This document shows positions 32,535-43,900 of a DNA stretch of 64,000 bases, piece by piece; positions within the stretch are counted from its first letter, which is position 1; each line of letters starts with the position of its first letter. The notes beneath the pieces were generated by a model, which did not search any database, was not told the origin of the DNA, and was given only the letters and a program-made list of their open reading frames with translations. The DNA is from Symbiodinium natans (taxonomy: Eukaryota > Sar > Dinophyceae > Suessiales > Symbiodiniaceae). The DNA lies in contig CAJNDS010002406.1 of assembly GCA_905221605.1 (NCBI GenBank), forward strand, positions 230,001 to 294,000. The letters run 5' to 3'. The position numbers and the translations under genes are program-made.

Positions 32535-33027
32535 GTAGAGGGCTCAGGACTAGTTAGTTTCAGGGTTCAAGGAAGTAATTAAGGGCTGGCAATAGGAACT
32601 CGACTGTCCGGTTTGGAGCATGCAGCACACATGATGGCTTCATTTGCATGCGCTAGGTCCTGTAGACACGAAGGGTGGAGCAGATGCGAAGGTTTGTCCC
32701 TACAAGAGAGCCCAGCTTTCATCAATCTGCGCGCTGCTGATTTTCATAGGCCATGTACTGAGCTCACATCTTCATTCTCCGTGGAAACAATGAGGTTGCT
32801 ACAGGTTTTGCCGTGCTGGCATACCTTGCGCAGGCCGGATGGCATTGTTCAATTACCAGCTGTAAGAGCACCATGTTTAGGGCTTAGTGAAGGGTTTCGG
32901 GCTGAGACGCTTTCTTGCAGAGAGCATGTCCAAGATTCCAGAACCCAGAAGAAAATACAAAATCTAGGGGTTTAGGGTTTAGGGTTTACGGTTTAGGGTT
33001 TAGGGTTTAGGGTTTCCTCTCTCCCAG

Positions 33028-33083
33028 CTCCACGTGACCCCAGCAAGGAAGCGGCTTACGCTGCACAGCATCCTGGCCTCAGG
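33028..33083 (+). CDS. Candidate exon
   Basis: CCTCTCTCCCAG|CT ... CTCAGG|GTCGGC, preceded by TTTAGGG units; reads PRDPSKEAAYAAQHPGLR and joins in phase 0 to the next exon. Confidence 0.45.
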
Positions 33084-33166
33084 GTCGGCGGGGGGGTTCA
33101 GGGTTTGGAGTTTAGGGTTTAGGGTTTAGGGTTTCGGGTTTCGGGTTTAGGGTTGATTTCACAAAG

Positions 33167-33248
33167 GCAGCCAAGAAGCCAGCAGTTACCGTGTCTGCAA
33201 GAAGCGTCCTGCAGCACCCAGAAGTCATCGCAGTGGGAAAAGCAGCGA
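33167..33248 (+). CDS. Candidate exon
   Basis: TCACAAAG|GCA ... GCGAG|GTCTTC; reads AAKKPAVTVSARSVLQHPEV then IAVGKAA. All three frames are open; this one joins its neighbour in phase. Confidence 0.4.
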
Positions 33249-33579
33249 GGTCTTCAACCCTAAACCCTAAACCCTAAACCGAGGGGGCATGGTTAGGTCG
33301 GAGTCCTGGTCATCGTCGCAACGGCTCCAGTAGCAATATAGCTGAGCGTCTGACGCATGCCTGCCAGTTAGAGCTCCTAGGGCTCCCGAAGTACACATAA
33401 CCATGACCTGTATACTAGACACTTACTAGACACCCTTTATCTCTTTACTTACAGGCCTTTCTTCTGGATATCTTCCCATGCCCCAGCACTGACAGAGCCA
33501 TGCTAGCATCGCTTGTGCATCATCAGCGGTCACCAGCCTGTTGAACACCTGGAGAAAATCTGCTTTAGCTGAAGACATA

Positions 33580-33690
33580 TGGGCATTTCCCAAAATAGTA
33601 GGGGTACCCCCTTTATACCCCAAATAGAATAGAACTCTTTTTCAAAGGGACCCCCCAAACAGGGCACCCCCTGTTTACGGAAACCCCCCC
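33580..33690. mobile_element. MITE, TTTCC-ended family (copy 2)
   Basis: Left TA|TGGGCATTTCCC as at position 43; shares GGGGTACCCC and CCCCAAATAGAATAG with copy 1; right end GGAAACCCCCC is eroded, so the right TA is not seen. Confidence 0.65.
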
Positions 33691-33716
33691 AAAAACTCTA
33701 AAAGCCGGAAGCCCAG

Positions 33717-33910
33717 GCAGCCGAAACTGCGCAGCCAGAGGCCCCCGTCCAGCATCCCACGCTTGGCTCTTTTGCTTCTTGGTAGCCCAGTGGTACCCTT
33801 TACTTTTTTTGGGGGGGGTTGTGGGTTCCCATTATAAACTAAGCTAGCCAAAAAGGGTGCCCTTATTACAATTTGGTTACTGGGCTACCAAGGCTTCCCA
33901 GCTGCACCGC
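33717..33910 (+). CDS. Exon pair split by an introner
   Basis: Left part 33717-33773 (acceptor GCCCAG|GCA) reads AAETAQPEAPVQHPTLGSF. Right part starts at 33893 and reads ASQLHRSVRF. They join in phase 0 when the element at 33778-33892 and the left copy of its target duplication are removed as a GC-AG intron. The right edge of the second part is approximate. Confidence 0.5.
33778..33892. mobile_element. Introner: TIR element forming a complete intron
   Basis: Perfect 14-bp terminal inverted repeats CTTGGTAGCCCAGT / ACTGGGCTACCAAG, flanked by GCTT at 33774-33777 and 33893-33896. The GC of the left GCTT can act as donor and the terminal AAG of the element as acceptor. Excision of 33774-33892 (119 nt) restores the pre-insertion sequence exactly and keeps the frame open. 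Elements of this behaviour (introners) are established in dinoflagellates. Confidence 0.8.
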
Positions 33911-33964
33911 AGCGTACGATTTTGGGGTTTTTAGGGTGTTAGGGTTCGGAGGTTGGGTTTTCAG

Positions 33965-34069
33965 ACGTTGTGGTGGAGGGGTCTGGGGATGTGGCCCGGC
34001 TCATTAATTATGACGAGGTCCTGAAAGATTCTGAGCTTCCTCCATCCTTTTGGCTTTGCAAGCCCCAAG
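33965..34069 (+). CDS. Exon, 105 nt, unknown protein
   Basis: GGTTTTCAG|AC ... CCCCAAG|GTGCTA; reads VVVEGSGDVARLINYDEVLK then DSELPPSFWLCKPQ. Good edges and balanced composition; family not recognised. Confidence 0.55.
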
Positions 34070-34209
34070 GTGCTAACTTAGGCTGTTTCGGGGCCTTATA
34101 GAAGACAGGCTGCAGCGCTTGTCATGAGTTCAGGATACTGGCCCTAGGGACCTTTGACAGCTGGACCGAGCACTCGGACGAGAGAGAGCATCTTCGAGGG
34201 CTTCTGGAT

Positions 34210-34303
34210 GTAGGGTTTAGGGTTTAGGGTTTAGGGTTCACGAGGCCTGTTGCAAAAAGGGTTTAGGGTTTAGGGTTTAGGGTTTAGGGTTTAGGGTTTA
34301 GGG
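34210..34303. repeat. Two interstitial TTTAGGG arrays
   Basis: 34210-34237 and 34258-34303, separated by a short segment that recurs near 34550 (AGGCCTGTTG). Confidence 0.9.
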
Positions 34304-34342
34304 GTCGGTGAGGTCCAGCATGTCCTTCACTTGTGGTTACAG

Positions 34343-34457
34343 TATCTACAGTTCGAGTTTGCGGGCATCAATGTCGAGTTCTTTCTTGAGCAGTGGATAT
34401 TCGAGGCTTTCACATCTGAGCTTATGCAGCTTCATCACTTAGTCTTCAGAGAATATA
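34343..34457 (+). CDS. Exon, 115 nt, unknown protein
   Basis: GTGGTTACAG|TAT ... GAATATA|GTAAGA; reads FEFAGINVEFFLEQWIFEAF then TSELMQLHHLVFREY. Hydrophobic-aromatic, strongly protein-like. Confidence 0.55.
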
Positions 34458-34605
34458 GTAAGATTTTCACCTTTCAACTAGTATCCAGAGAGATCTCAGC
34501 GTCAATGCTCGCTCTGCTGTAGTGAGCGTGATGCTGGAACCGGGCTGCTGTGAACCGAGGCCTGTTGTAAAAGGGTTTAGGGTTTAGGGTTTAGGGGGTG
34601 TTGCT

Positions 34606-34690
34606 TCTGGTGGTGCCCCCACGAGGCTGCTCCTTTGGCATGGCAACTCGGCGCTCGCGACTGGTGCTTCCCGCGTCCGAGAAACATCCC
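34606..34690 (+). CDS. Candidate exon with a PARP-like LLWHG string
   Basis: Frame APTRLLLWHGNSALATGASR. RxLLWHG is the first conserved block of ADP-ribosyltransferase (PARP) domains, but the downstream NAD-site blocks (GKGVYFAD, YNEYIVY) were not found, so this is a weak lead. Confidence 0.2.
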
Positions 34691-35236
34691 CTTTCTAGGA
34701 CCAAGAGTGGGTTTGGGGTTTGGGGTTTGGGGTTTGGGGTTTAGGGCTACTAGGCCCTTATTCCCTTCTTCAAACCAAACATGGCACCCTTGCTACTCCT
34801 AGGTTACTCGGGTCTAGATTATGACTTCTAAGACACATTTGTTGTTTATTGTGCAGAAGCTAAGATTTCTTCGTTCTTTTTAATATTCACACATAGTCAG
34901 TGACACTTCAACCCGACACTTTGAGCCTTCCGAGCCGACACAAGGCATGCTGTTCTTCAGCTACGTGTCGCCCATGGCACTGCTTTGGTCCTCCGAGCTG
35001 CCAACCCTCAGTCTACAGGAGTGCCTTTTCGTGGCCGTGGTAGCTTGGCGCTGCCTTTTGGAGTTTCATGTTTTTTTTCCCAGGGGTTCTATGCTGGGTC
35101 GTGCTTTGGGATGATTTTTGATGTCCCCTCATCCCAAGTCCGTATATTTTTTTTAGGTTTAGGGTTTTTGTTGGACATTTTTGGCTGAACCATGTAGAAT
35201 GTAGATTGCAGAAATGAGTACATGAAGTGAACCCAG

Positions 35237-35270
35237 TTGAACGAGCGCAACCTCAGGGTGCAGCTGTGCG
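35237..35270 (+). CDS. Candidate micro-exon
   Basis: GAACCCAG|TTG ... CTGTGCG|GTAGAA; reads LNERNLRVQLC. Confidence 0.35.
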
Positions 35271-35380
35271 GTAGAAGCCGTTTGTTTTTGCTGCGTGTAT
35301 CTGTTACACATGGCCTTCACTACTTCCGCCCCTGATCTGAAGGAGGAAAAGTTGTGCGTTTAGGGTTTAGGGTTTAGGGT

Positions 35381-35499
35381 TTAGGAGAAAGTGCCAAGCA
35401 TCCTGAGGCCATCGCCTCCATCTTGGTGTCTGCCTTCTACCTCTTTCTCCTCTTGGGCTGGTGGCGTGGATACTTCCATGCTTGCGTGTTTACGGCTTA
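35381..35499 (+). CDS. Candidate exon with a membrane helix
   Basis: Frame ESAKHPEAIASILVSAFYLF then LLLGWWRGYF to a TAA at 35497-35499: one hydrophobic helix followed by basic residues. A competing frame runs through to a GTATGC donor at 35561, so frame choice is open. Confidence 0.35.
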
Positions 35500-36048
35500 A
35501 GGGTTGTGAATCGTCAGCCCGGCACCCGAAGAAGCCCCCTCAATGGGACCTCTCCAAAAGGTATGCTTGCCAGCGCTGCCTCGCTCGCATGACACCTGGC
35601 CCACCAGTCAGCTGTAGGAGTTGGGCGGCGAGGGAGGACAGTGGTTTAGTTTTTGGTTTTCCAGGTGCAGCAGCCATTGAAAACCATGTGGGGTCTTTCC
35701 TGCTTGCAATGGGAGGGCTGACTCGGAGTTCCACGCTGTCGATTCGGGCTGTTGCCCAGTGCTGGACTCCGACAAGATAAGAAGCCATCAAGCGCATGCC
35801 CGTAGTCTCCTCAATCCTGACCTAAACCCTAAACCCGCTAACCCTAAACCCTGATTATGGCTCATGAAGGTTCTGAGTTCTTGGTTCCTGGCATTCGCAG
35901 GGCCAGGCCACAGTCAGTTGCATGCTTGTTGTAGACTGACCCCTGTGCAGCTTTAGGCAGCCGTGTGGTGGCGACTCAGCCGGTTATAGGTCTGGCTTGA
36001 GCTATTCAACAAATGGGCGGTATCAGCTTCTGATGGTAGGGACGATGA

Positions 36049-36260
36049 AGCAAGCAAAGTGCCGTAGCAAAGCCTTCACCAACCAAGAAGGGCAAAGGCC
36101 CTAAGCCACCCAATTCCCGCCTAAGAGATCAATCCAAGGAGGCCAGCGAAGAACTTCCCACCAGCTGTGCATCCAGTGACTTGTTGAAGGGTCTTACAAG
36201 ACGTCGGGTTGTCGGAGTGCCCCGGGAGGGCTGTGCCATGTTGCAAACATATGGCGTTTG
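36049..36260 (+). CDS. Long exon, about 210 nt, unknown protein
   Basis: One open frame from 36049 to donor GTTTG|GTAGCT. Basic N part (PSPTKKGKGPKPPNSRLRDQ) then ASSDLLKGLTRRRVVGVPRE. Probably nuclear or RNA/DNA-associated from charge alone; no family. Left edge uncertain. Confidence 0.45.
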
Positions 36261-36551
36261 GTAGCTACAGGTAGCTGCAAGTAGGCCTGGACGGCGTTAG
36301 TGCTCCCCAGGCAGGACAGGCTTGGATCTGGCTACCCTGAACCTTAAGAAAGCATGGCTCAATACTCTAGCTGCAGAAGTCACAAACACCACGCGGCTTG
36401 GGGTTTGACAGGATTTCGGATGGGTGTAGGGTACAGCGCACACAGTACTTGCAATGTCGTCCATCAGAAGAAGCTTAAGCTTAAACGTAAATAAAGTTTT
36501 CTCCGCGTGTTCGCGTTAGGGCCGTTCGGGTGCCGCACAATTCCTGCAAAA

Positions 36552-36622
36552 GCCCTAAACCCTAAACCCTAAACCCTAAACCCTAAACCCTAAACCCTAA
36601 ACCCTAAACCCTAAACCCTAAG
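36552..36622. repeat. Interstitial CCCTAAA array
   Basis: Ten perfect units. A TTTAGGG array in the opposite orientation follows at 36740-36781. Confidence 0.95.
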
Positions 36623-36845
36623 TTTGTTTGAGGCACCTCTGCTTCAGGCATCTCTTTAGCCAGGCCTTGAGGTGCTGCGTTTTGGCTCGCACCCGCAAGC
36701 TCAACTCATCCAAAGCCTAATTCTTTGCGGTCTTGTTTCTAGGGTTTAGGGTTTAGGGTTTAGGGTTTAGGGTTTAGGGGGCTGTCATCATCTTGGCTCG
36801 GCCCTCGAGCCTCTCACCCTAGATACCCCAAACCTGCAAACTGAG

Positions 36846-36880
36846 CATGTCGGAATCCTCGAAGCTCAGAAGCACTTCGG
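36846..36880 (+). CDS. Candidate micro-exon whose donor is a TTTAGGG array
   Basis: AACTGAG|CAT ... CACTTCGG|GTTTAG; reads HVGILEAQKHF. The intron would begin with the first base of the repeat. Confidence 0.35.
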
Positions 36881-36930
36881 GTTTAGGGTTAGGGTTTAGG
36901 GTTGAGGGTTTAGGGTTCCGGTCCTGCAAG

Positions 36931-37001
36931 GTGAATGCCGAACAAGCGTTGCGGCACGTGGCGCTGAATCCATCAGCCCCTCCTCTCGCGGACGGGGAGA
37001 A
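36931..37001 (+). CDS. Candidate exon, kinase-subdomain-XI-like
   Basis: CTGCAAG|GTG ... GGAGAA|GTGAGA; reads VNAEQALRHVALNPSAPPLA. The AEQALRH string resembles the end of CAMK-type kinase domains, but no other kinase block was found nearby. Confidence 0.4.
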
Positions 37002-37481
37002 GTGAGAAGCGGGTTCAGCAGCAGGAGCCGTAGACTAGAATCGAACTTTAGGGTTTAGGGTTTAGGGTTTATATCAAGATATATTCCGGTGGCAACGAAT
37101 GAGACGGCATGACCTTGGCATTCGCATCTAGCTGGGGTTCAGACTCTACGGACCAAGAAGGTCTGTCAGCACAGCTTGACGGCTCGTGTATTAAAGGTCT
37201 GCGGAATGGGGACTTCTACGGGCTTGTTTTCTGGACTTGCATTGGGGCTAAGTGGTGCCTAGTTGTCGCGTGCCGTGCTTACAGAGAGAATATCTCTAAA
37301 AATCGAAAGCATAAGTTCAAATCTTAAACCCTCCCTCAGGTCAGTGCCCAGCCATCTTGTGAAACCCAGTCTGCTAGGTTTGGGTGCATTTTGGGCCCTG
37401 CATGCCCCGAGTGCTTCGAACCTTTTGTGTTAAAGTACGGTCTTGCTCGGTGCCTGCACCCGTGCCTTACTTGACGAAGCA

Positions 37482-37550
37482 GGCAGTGCGTAATCCTGGC
37501 TGCCCCGCCGAACTTTTTGAAGCTGCGGAAGAGGCCGGCTCAGCCTCGGG
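37482..37550 (+). CDS. Candidate exon
   Basis: Acceptor GAAGCAG|GCA; reads AVRNPGCPAELFEAAEEAGS then AS; donor CTCGG|GTTGCG. Confidence 0.4.
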
Positions 37551-37609
37551 TTGCGGGCTTGCCAACACCTGAGGTCTCAGCTCCAAGCCTACCATTTTCC
37601 GTGCCCCTA

Positions 37610-37732
37610 CTTGGAGGTTCATGGCACTTCTGAACCAACTAGAACTGTACTTACAACCCACTTACAAGCCCCTTACGTCTTACGTGCCCTACTATGGTTA
37701 GAAATACAGTTATAAGTCCATGAACCTCCAAG
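37610..37732. mobile_element. TIR element (CTTGGAGGTTCATGG ends), intact copy
   Basis: Perfect 15-bp inverted ends CTTGGAGGTTCATGG / CCATGAACCTCCAAG; 123 bp. Same core as the copy at 22706-22911. No clear target duplication. Confidence 0.75.
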
Positions 37733-38225
37733 AAATCCCCAGATCGTTGAAGATGTATAGATGCCGCCAGCACGCCAGACCTGCGGATGCAGCGCGCCCT
37801 CGGATAAGTCGACCTGAGGCGTTAAGCCTTAACGAAATTAAATTGAAAGCAATGATTAGTCGTTTTTTTCAATACAATTGCCGGCAACATAAACATGCCA
37901 TAATCTTACATGCAAACATGAAGCGAAGATAGAACTAGTGAGGCTTCAGACTGTGATTTGGATTGAGGTGTGCCTTTAGAGGCTTGCGGTTCAGCCAGAA
38001 GCAAGTGGCACGCGCAAGTCCGGGGTGAAGGGTTCCTCAAAGCAAATCTACAGAATTCCTGTGCTGTCCGTGGGTGCAAGATGAAGAGTTTCGCATGAGC
38101 TTCCGTGTGTGTGGCTTGCTCGGAGAGATGCGCCATGGAGAAAAGCTGATATGCAAAGTCTAGTCTTCATGCAGAAAGTCAAGATCTGAATGAACCACGC
38201 TCATTCATGATTCAACTTCCTCTCC

Positions 38226-38349
38226 AAGTTAGAGCTGGGACACTTGGAGCGTTCATACCTTAGATTCTCTGATGGGCTTGCGAAAGGTGGAGGCTCGTTG
38301 GCAAGACGACTGGCTAGCTCCAACAGAGGAAGCCTTTCAGGGCTCGAAG
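38226..38349 (+). CDS. Candidate exon
   Basis: Reads LGHLERSYLRFSDGLAKGGG then SLARRLASSNRGSLSGLE; donor CTCGAAG|GTTTTA. Confidence 0.45.
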
Positions 38350-38876
38350 GTTTTAGGGCTTGGGCCCCTACACCATTTACACTCCAGACGCCAGACCCAA
38401 CGTTAAGCATAATCGCCCCCGGCGGCAAAAAGCTATATCCCCGTTGGGATTTTTGTTAATATAAAGCCCAAGAGAATAACATTTTTAATATATGAAGAAT
38501 ATTATTTTTATTAAGGTTCTAAGGGGAGTATAGAGAAGAGGCCTAGATCCAAAGCTCTTATCTGAAGAGCCCGAATCCGAAGCCCTTAAACTCCAAGCGC
38601 TGGACCTCACTTTGGAGACCCATCGCGACACCACAAGCGAGAATAATCGACAACACCAGCGACCACAGGAATGGAAACCACTGACAATAATCAAAATGAG
38701 TGGTTGGTGTATGTGGGGGGGGGGGGGGGGCGGGGGTTGGATTGCGCAGTGCTTTTTTGCGGGATGTGGGGCACAGCCAGGTCTATTGAGATTGTTAGGG
38801 TTTAGGGTTTAGGGTTGAGGGTTGGGTTTAGCTAAGGTTTAGGGTTTAGGGGTTTTACTGACTCAGCTCATTCAGT

Positions 38877-38998
38877 TGATCGCCAAGGTCTGCAGTGGAA
38901 GAGCTCAGGCCGTACGAGGCACTGAGCTTCTGCATATCCGAACGTCATGCCGCCGAAGAGAGCTGGAGAGTATCTATTTTGTACTCTAGAAATGCTGT
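38877..38998 (+). CDS. Candidate exon, possibly terminal
   Basis: CATTCAG|TTG; reads LIAKVCSGRAQAVRGTELLH then IRTSCRRRELESIYFVL and a TAG. Confidence 0.45.
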
Positions 38999-39847
38999 CG
39001 GCGAGCCAGTTGGACCCTATGTGCTGCAAGTGGGTGAGCATGTGTAGGCAGGTGGTAGGCTCATCGCCGGTACCTTTGTTCCTGTGCCGATGCTGGCTCA
39101 ATCAGGATAGGTCGGGATTGGGACGGGGTTTGCAGGAAGGAAGTTGGCACATGAACCGAATGCCCTATTGATCTGCCAACGTCTTTCTTTCTTTTGTGCC
39201 ATGCTTGCGCGGTCGCGCCTCTGCGTTGCGCTTCACATGGTAAGCCTTCTAGTGGTGAGCTAGAAAAGCCTTGGCATGCATGTATCTCGATAAGTGCATG
39301 CCTCCTGGGAGCGTTCATGGCAAAAACTTCTGTGCAGCTGAGAGCAGCAAGCGCATTACGAGACAACAAGGGTTCCAGGAGGGCAATCTATAGGTAAAAA
39401 GGGGCTCACGGAAGGGTGCATGCCCATAAGTTTCACGCCGCCATGTTGATGGAGCTTGGAAGCCATGCTCTTCGAAACCAGACCTGCATGATTGATAGCT
39501 GAACTACAGCCCCCTTAGGAAGTATTTTTATTCGTATTTTTTAAGAACCCCAGGGAAGATTGGAAGCGTTTTTTATTTGTATCTCTGAAGAACCTCAGGG
39601 AATGTTAACAAGTATTGCTAGCCAAGAATCTGAGGGGAGTATAGGATAAGATTTAAGTCCTCTGCAGACCCCCGGCACTGACATCAGGCAATGCGCACCG
39701 GTACTTACCGTAGCCCGGGCTGGTCTGCTTTGGACAGGATCTGAACGCAGGCTGAGAGCCCTACATTCGCCTTCTTGGAGGGCTCAGACACATGCACGCA
39801 GACACTCAAGCAGACAGAGACATGAGCTGCTAGGATCCCTTAAGGCC

Positions 39848-39921
39848 GTTTAGGGTTTAGGGTTTAGGTAAAAGGGTTTAGGGTTTAGGGTTTAGGGTTT
39901 AGGGTTTAGGGTTTAGGGTTT
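39848..39921. repeat. Interstitial TTTAGGG array
   Basis: Two blocks separated by TAAAAG. Confidence 0.9.
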
Positions 39922-40270
39922 CCCCCGCTCAGGATTGGTTCTGGGGCTGGGGCTTCGGAACGGGGACACTTCTGGGGCGTCCTTTGGTATCTTCTGTGCC
40001 TCTCTGGATCTCTTCCGGAGGGCTCTTCTATAATTCTTCTGGGCCTCTTCTGGGCATTTAATATAGATACCTTTTGTTAGGACTATTTCCCGAGATCGTT
40101 TCACTATTCACGCCCCTATATTCAGCAACCGGGCCCAAAGTAGGATACCAGGCCCTGGACAAGCCTAATCACCCGCTTCCCGAAACTTCATTCATCCCGA
40201 GTACCTTGCACGCCCACACCCTACAGGGCTTAGGGGATTTTAGAGCTTCAACCCCCCCGCCCCAGCTCAG

Positions 40271-40318
40271 GATCGATATCCCAGGCTGTTTCGTACGCGC
40301 CGACAGCAGCCTCCTCGG
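40271..40318 (+). CDS. Candidate exon upstream of the HAD gene
   Basis: AGCTCAG|G ... CTCGG|GAAGAT (GA donor), phase 2 to 2; reads IDIPGCFVRADSSLL. May be a 5' exon of the HAD gene. Confidence 0.35.
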
Positions 40319-40884
40319 GAAGATTGCTTGGGGCTTCGGGTTTGAAGGTTAGGGTGTAGGGTGTAGGCTTCATGGGTAAGGGTTTCGGGAATCCCTCTTA
40401 ACCCATGAAGCCAGACCCATTGTCAGGTGGGTCGTTTCCCCATGTACCCCCATGCATAGCCCTTATGAACGGGACACCCCTTTATAGAGGCATTTATATA
40501 AGCCACCCCGCCTAGGAACTCCCTCTTGAAGCGGTCCGTAATCTAAGCTTATAAGTACAACAACATCAGATCAAGCCCGGAGGCATGTCGGGGACTGTAG
40601 GGAGTCCCCTACTTGGGATTCAAGGTTGAGACTGCGGTTTCCAGGGCTTAGCGCAAAGATCCCATTGCTTGGCACGCGCCTTGAGCAATCCCATTGATTC
40701 TGATTCATGGCATTGGCTTCCGTGGATTGCCGATAGGTGCCCCGTCTAGGGGATTTTCAGCCACCCTGAAAAGCCCATAGGACGAGGCACTAGCAGCACC
40801 CGGGGCGCTCTCCAAAGCGCTTAACAACCCGTCCGTGCCGGACACTGGCCCACCGCCGCGAGCAGTGAGGCCGTCTCCTCACAG

Positions 40885-40944
40885 CCGGATCGGAATGATC
40901 TCTCGGCCATTGACGGCGATGTGGAGGTTCCGGGCCTTGTTGCA
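40885..40944 (+). CDS. HAD gene exon
   Basis: CTCACAG|CCG ... GTTGCA|GTCCAA; reads PDRNDLSAIDGDVEVPGLVA, a linker leading into motif I. Confidence 0.6.
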
Positions 40945-43900
40945 GTCCAATCCGTTCTGTTAGCTGTTAGCATTCTGTTTGCCAGTCGCCCTCCTAGATG
41001 CATTTCTTACAGTCTAACGCGTTGCTTCGTGAGCCTGCTCACAACCATGATGCGTTCCAGCCACAGCGGGTGGACAACTGCTAGCTCTCCACTCAACATC
41101 CAGGTGATCTTCTTCGACTTTGACGGCACGCTCACAAAGCGGGGGCCTTGCAGGTGTAGTGAACAACAACCGCTGCGGATTGGACTTTTGTACATTTTAG
41201 CATGTCAGAGCTTATCATTCATTCATTCTTCAGCACGAAACGGGCTCTATTCTTTTCCAGCGTTTCGAGTCGTCGAGGACTCCGGGGACGCTGGCCTCGC
41301 ATGCCAGCAAGCTTGTGGAGTTACGGGAGAGGCCTGCCGAACCAACGCGGGGGCTCTAGGGCGGGCAGGGTGTAAAGGTGGAGGGCGGGAGGCGAGTTGC
41401 TGCGCGAACCCGGAAAAGTCAAGAGCTCCGAGGTTTTGGCATTTCTGGGAGGAAACCTCTGCAGGGCCCCATGATGCCCCATGTATTCCTTACGGGTGGC
41501 ACCTGTAGCTCCTATGCAAGCTGCGCAGATGAGGTTTAGGCATCGTCTTAGACCTGGGCCTCATGAACACGTCTTCTCTCCGGAAGTAAGAATCCTGAAG
41601 AGCCTCAAAGTGCCTACCATGGAGGACACCAATGCTCCAGCCACGGCTCGAGCGCCTACGAGAGGCAGATGGGGTGAATGGGGGTGAGAGGTGTTCGGAT
41701 TTCAGGATTCAGGCCTTGGGGCCTTAGGATGAAGGTAGCATCATAATCAGCACAACTCATGTTGACTGACTCAGCTCTTGAAAGTCCCACTCAGCTTTCA
41801 GCTTGAGAGTGGGGGCATGATGACAGCTGGCGTAATGTGAATGTAGTCCTGCCCTTTAAATAGTCTTAGCGCACCCAGCCACGCAGGACTCAAAGAAATC
41901 CCTATATCCGTTGGGACACTCAACCTTCCAGGCAAGACTGAAGACAGTCGAAAGCCCCATCTCTACAATGTCCGCTGGACAGGTCTGTTTTTGTAGGAAG
42001 CCGGAAGATTTTCGCTTCGGAACGCTGAACGCCCTAAGCCCTGATTCCGTGAAAACCCACTATAATAAGTCCACGACTATCCCAGACATGCCAGGCAGGA
42101 GTAACCCTGGCCGTGATCTCGAAGAGCACGGAGCAAACTGTTTCCTATGCGTTGGAGGAGACAGGACGGGCGTTGGGGCCCTAAGCCCTAAAAACTAAAC
42201 CCTAAACCCCAAACGCGGGTTTTGGGCTTCGGGAGGATGATAGCTTTTACAACGGGGCACAAGCTGGCGGAAATCCTGGAGATTCTAATTCCAGACATGG
42301 TCCCGTTTTCGGTTTAGGGTTTAGGGTTCAAGGATCTCAGACCAGGCCTGTCCTCTGAAGGTGATCAAGAGCCACCTCAACATTCTGAGCTGGGCTGAAA
42401 CGGTGTCATTCCTGCAGCTGCTTGTGATACGAATTCCCTGAGCGCCCCGGAGGAATCGACACTGAAGTGTCCATTGTGAGAGCGAACCATCCCGAAAGCC
42501 CTACAGCTCCCGAAGCTCTCAGCAGGACTGAGAGACTTTTTCAATGGCCCCATACTCGGCAAGGCCAGGGGACAAGTGGCTGGCTTCATTGCTCAGACTT
42601 TTCGGAGAGCAGCCGCGGGGTGAGGTTTAGGGTTTGGGGTTCGGGGTTTGGGGTTCGGGGTTCAGGGTTCAGGGTTTAGGGTTTAGGGTTTCGTCCAGTG
42701 TCAAGGAGTATAACTCCAGGATACTGGGTTTCGCCATCCAAGATGTGTGGGCGCTTATAAGTTCTACCCAAAGGACCCTATGTAGTACCTTTTTGGGGTA
42801 GCATACTAGAATCCCCAATAACTAACCCAAAAAGGAACTACATTGGAGCCTTTGGGTATATGTATGCAGACGAGAGGGCTGTTCTTGCGCTAGGCAGCCC
42901 GCGTCGATGGCAAAGCTGGCATCATCCAGGAGCTTGTTCGGCAACTTCTGTGGCAAGTTCCTCCATTAGCCCTTATGCACCCCTAAACAGACAAGCTGCA
43001 GGGGACGAGGAAGAACCCTTTAAGTCCTATACATACGACCCCGAAGTTTTGCAGACCACAAAGGCTCTCCAATGCACTCGTTCCCCAAGTCTTGTGCTAT
43101 TGTCCTCTTCCTGTGCTTGATCATCGTACAGCTTGAGTTCAGTTCCTATTGCGGTCTAAACCCTAAACCTTGCACCCTAAACCCTAAACCAGGGTTTCGA
43201 GTTCGGAGTTTTTTGAGCTGAAGCCCCTCGGCACTGGGATCCTGCGATGCGCTGATGCAATGAGGAGCTCTTCGAGGAGGGAGGATGCTTCCATCACCTA
43301 GGCGCGGAAAAAGATGTCTTCAAATGGGGGGTGGAGGGGGAAGATTGAGATGACTGAAAGCTTGCGTGCTCTTCCGCTCACCAAGTGTGTGGTAATGTAA
43401 CAGTAAGGTTTGCGCAATACACCGACATCTTCTCTCCAAGCTTTCAGGTTAGGTTAAGCGGCAGCAGTTCCCAGAAACGGACGAACAAAACTAGACGACA
43501 TGCTGAAATCAGACTGTGCTGTCTGCAACACCTGCATCCAGTGCAGAGCAACAGCAAAGGTACTGAGCATCAAAAGTTCTAATCCTTGCGCCCTGAGCTT
43601 TGTAGACCTCAGACCCTAACTCAGCCGGAAACACTGGCCCCAATGGCAGCAGCCCGTTTGAAATACTAAGCGTTCAGTTCGAACTCTCCAGGGGAGGAGG
43701 CTTGGGACAAGGCGATCCTCATAGACGATGACATCTGCGAATCTGGGCTGCGTGAGCTTGGCGTTCCGGGTAGTAGAGGGCTCGGCTGTTCATGTCCCAG
43801 CTCCCGAGCTTCGCAAGTCCAGTAGGGCCAGGGAGTCCGAAATGGATCCGGGACATTCCAATCAAGTTGCCACATGTCGTGTTAGATTGAGGTTCTGCCA

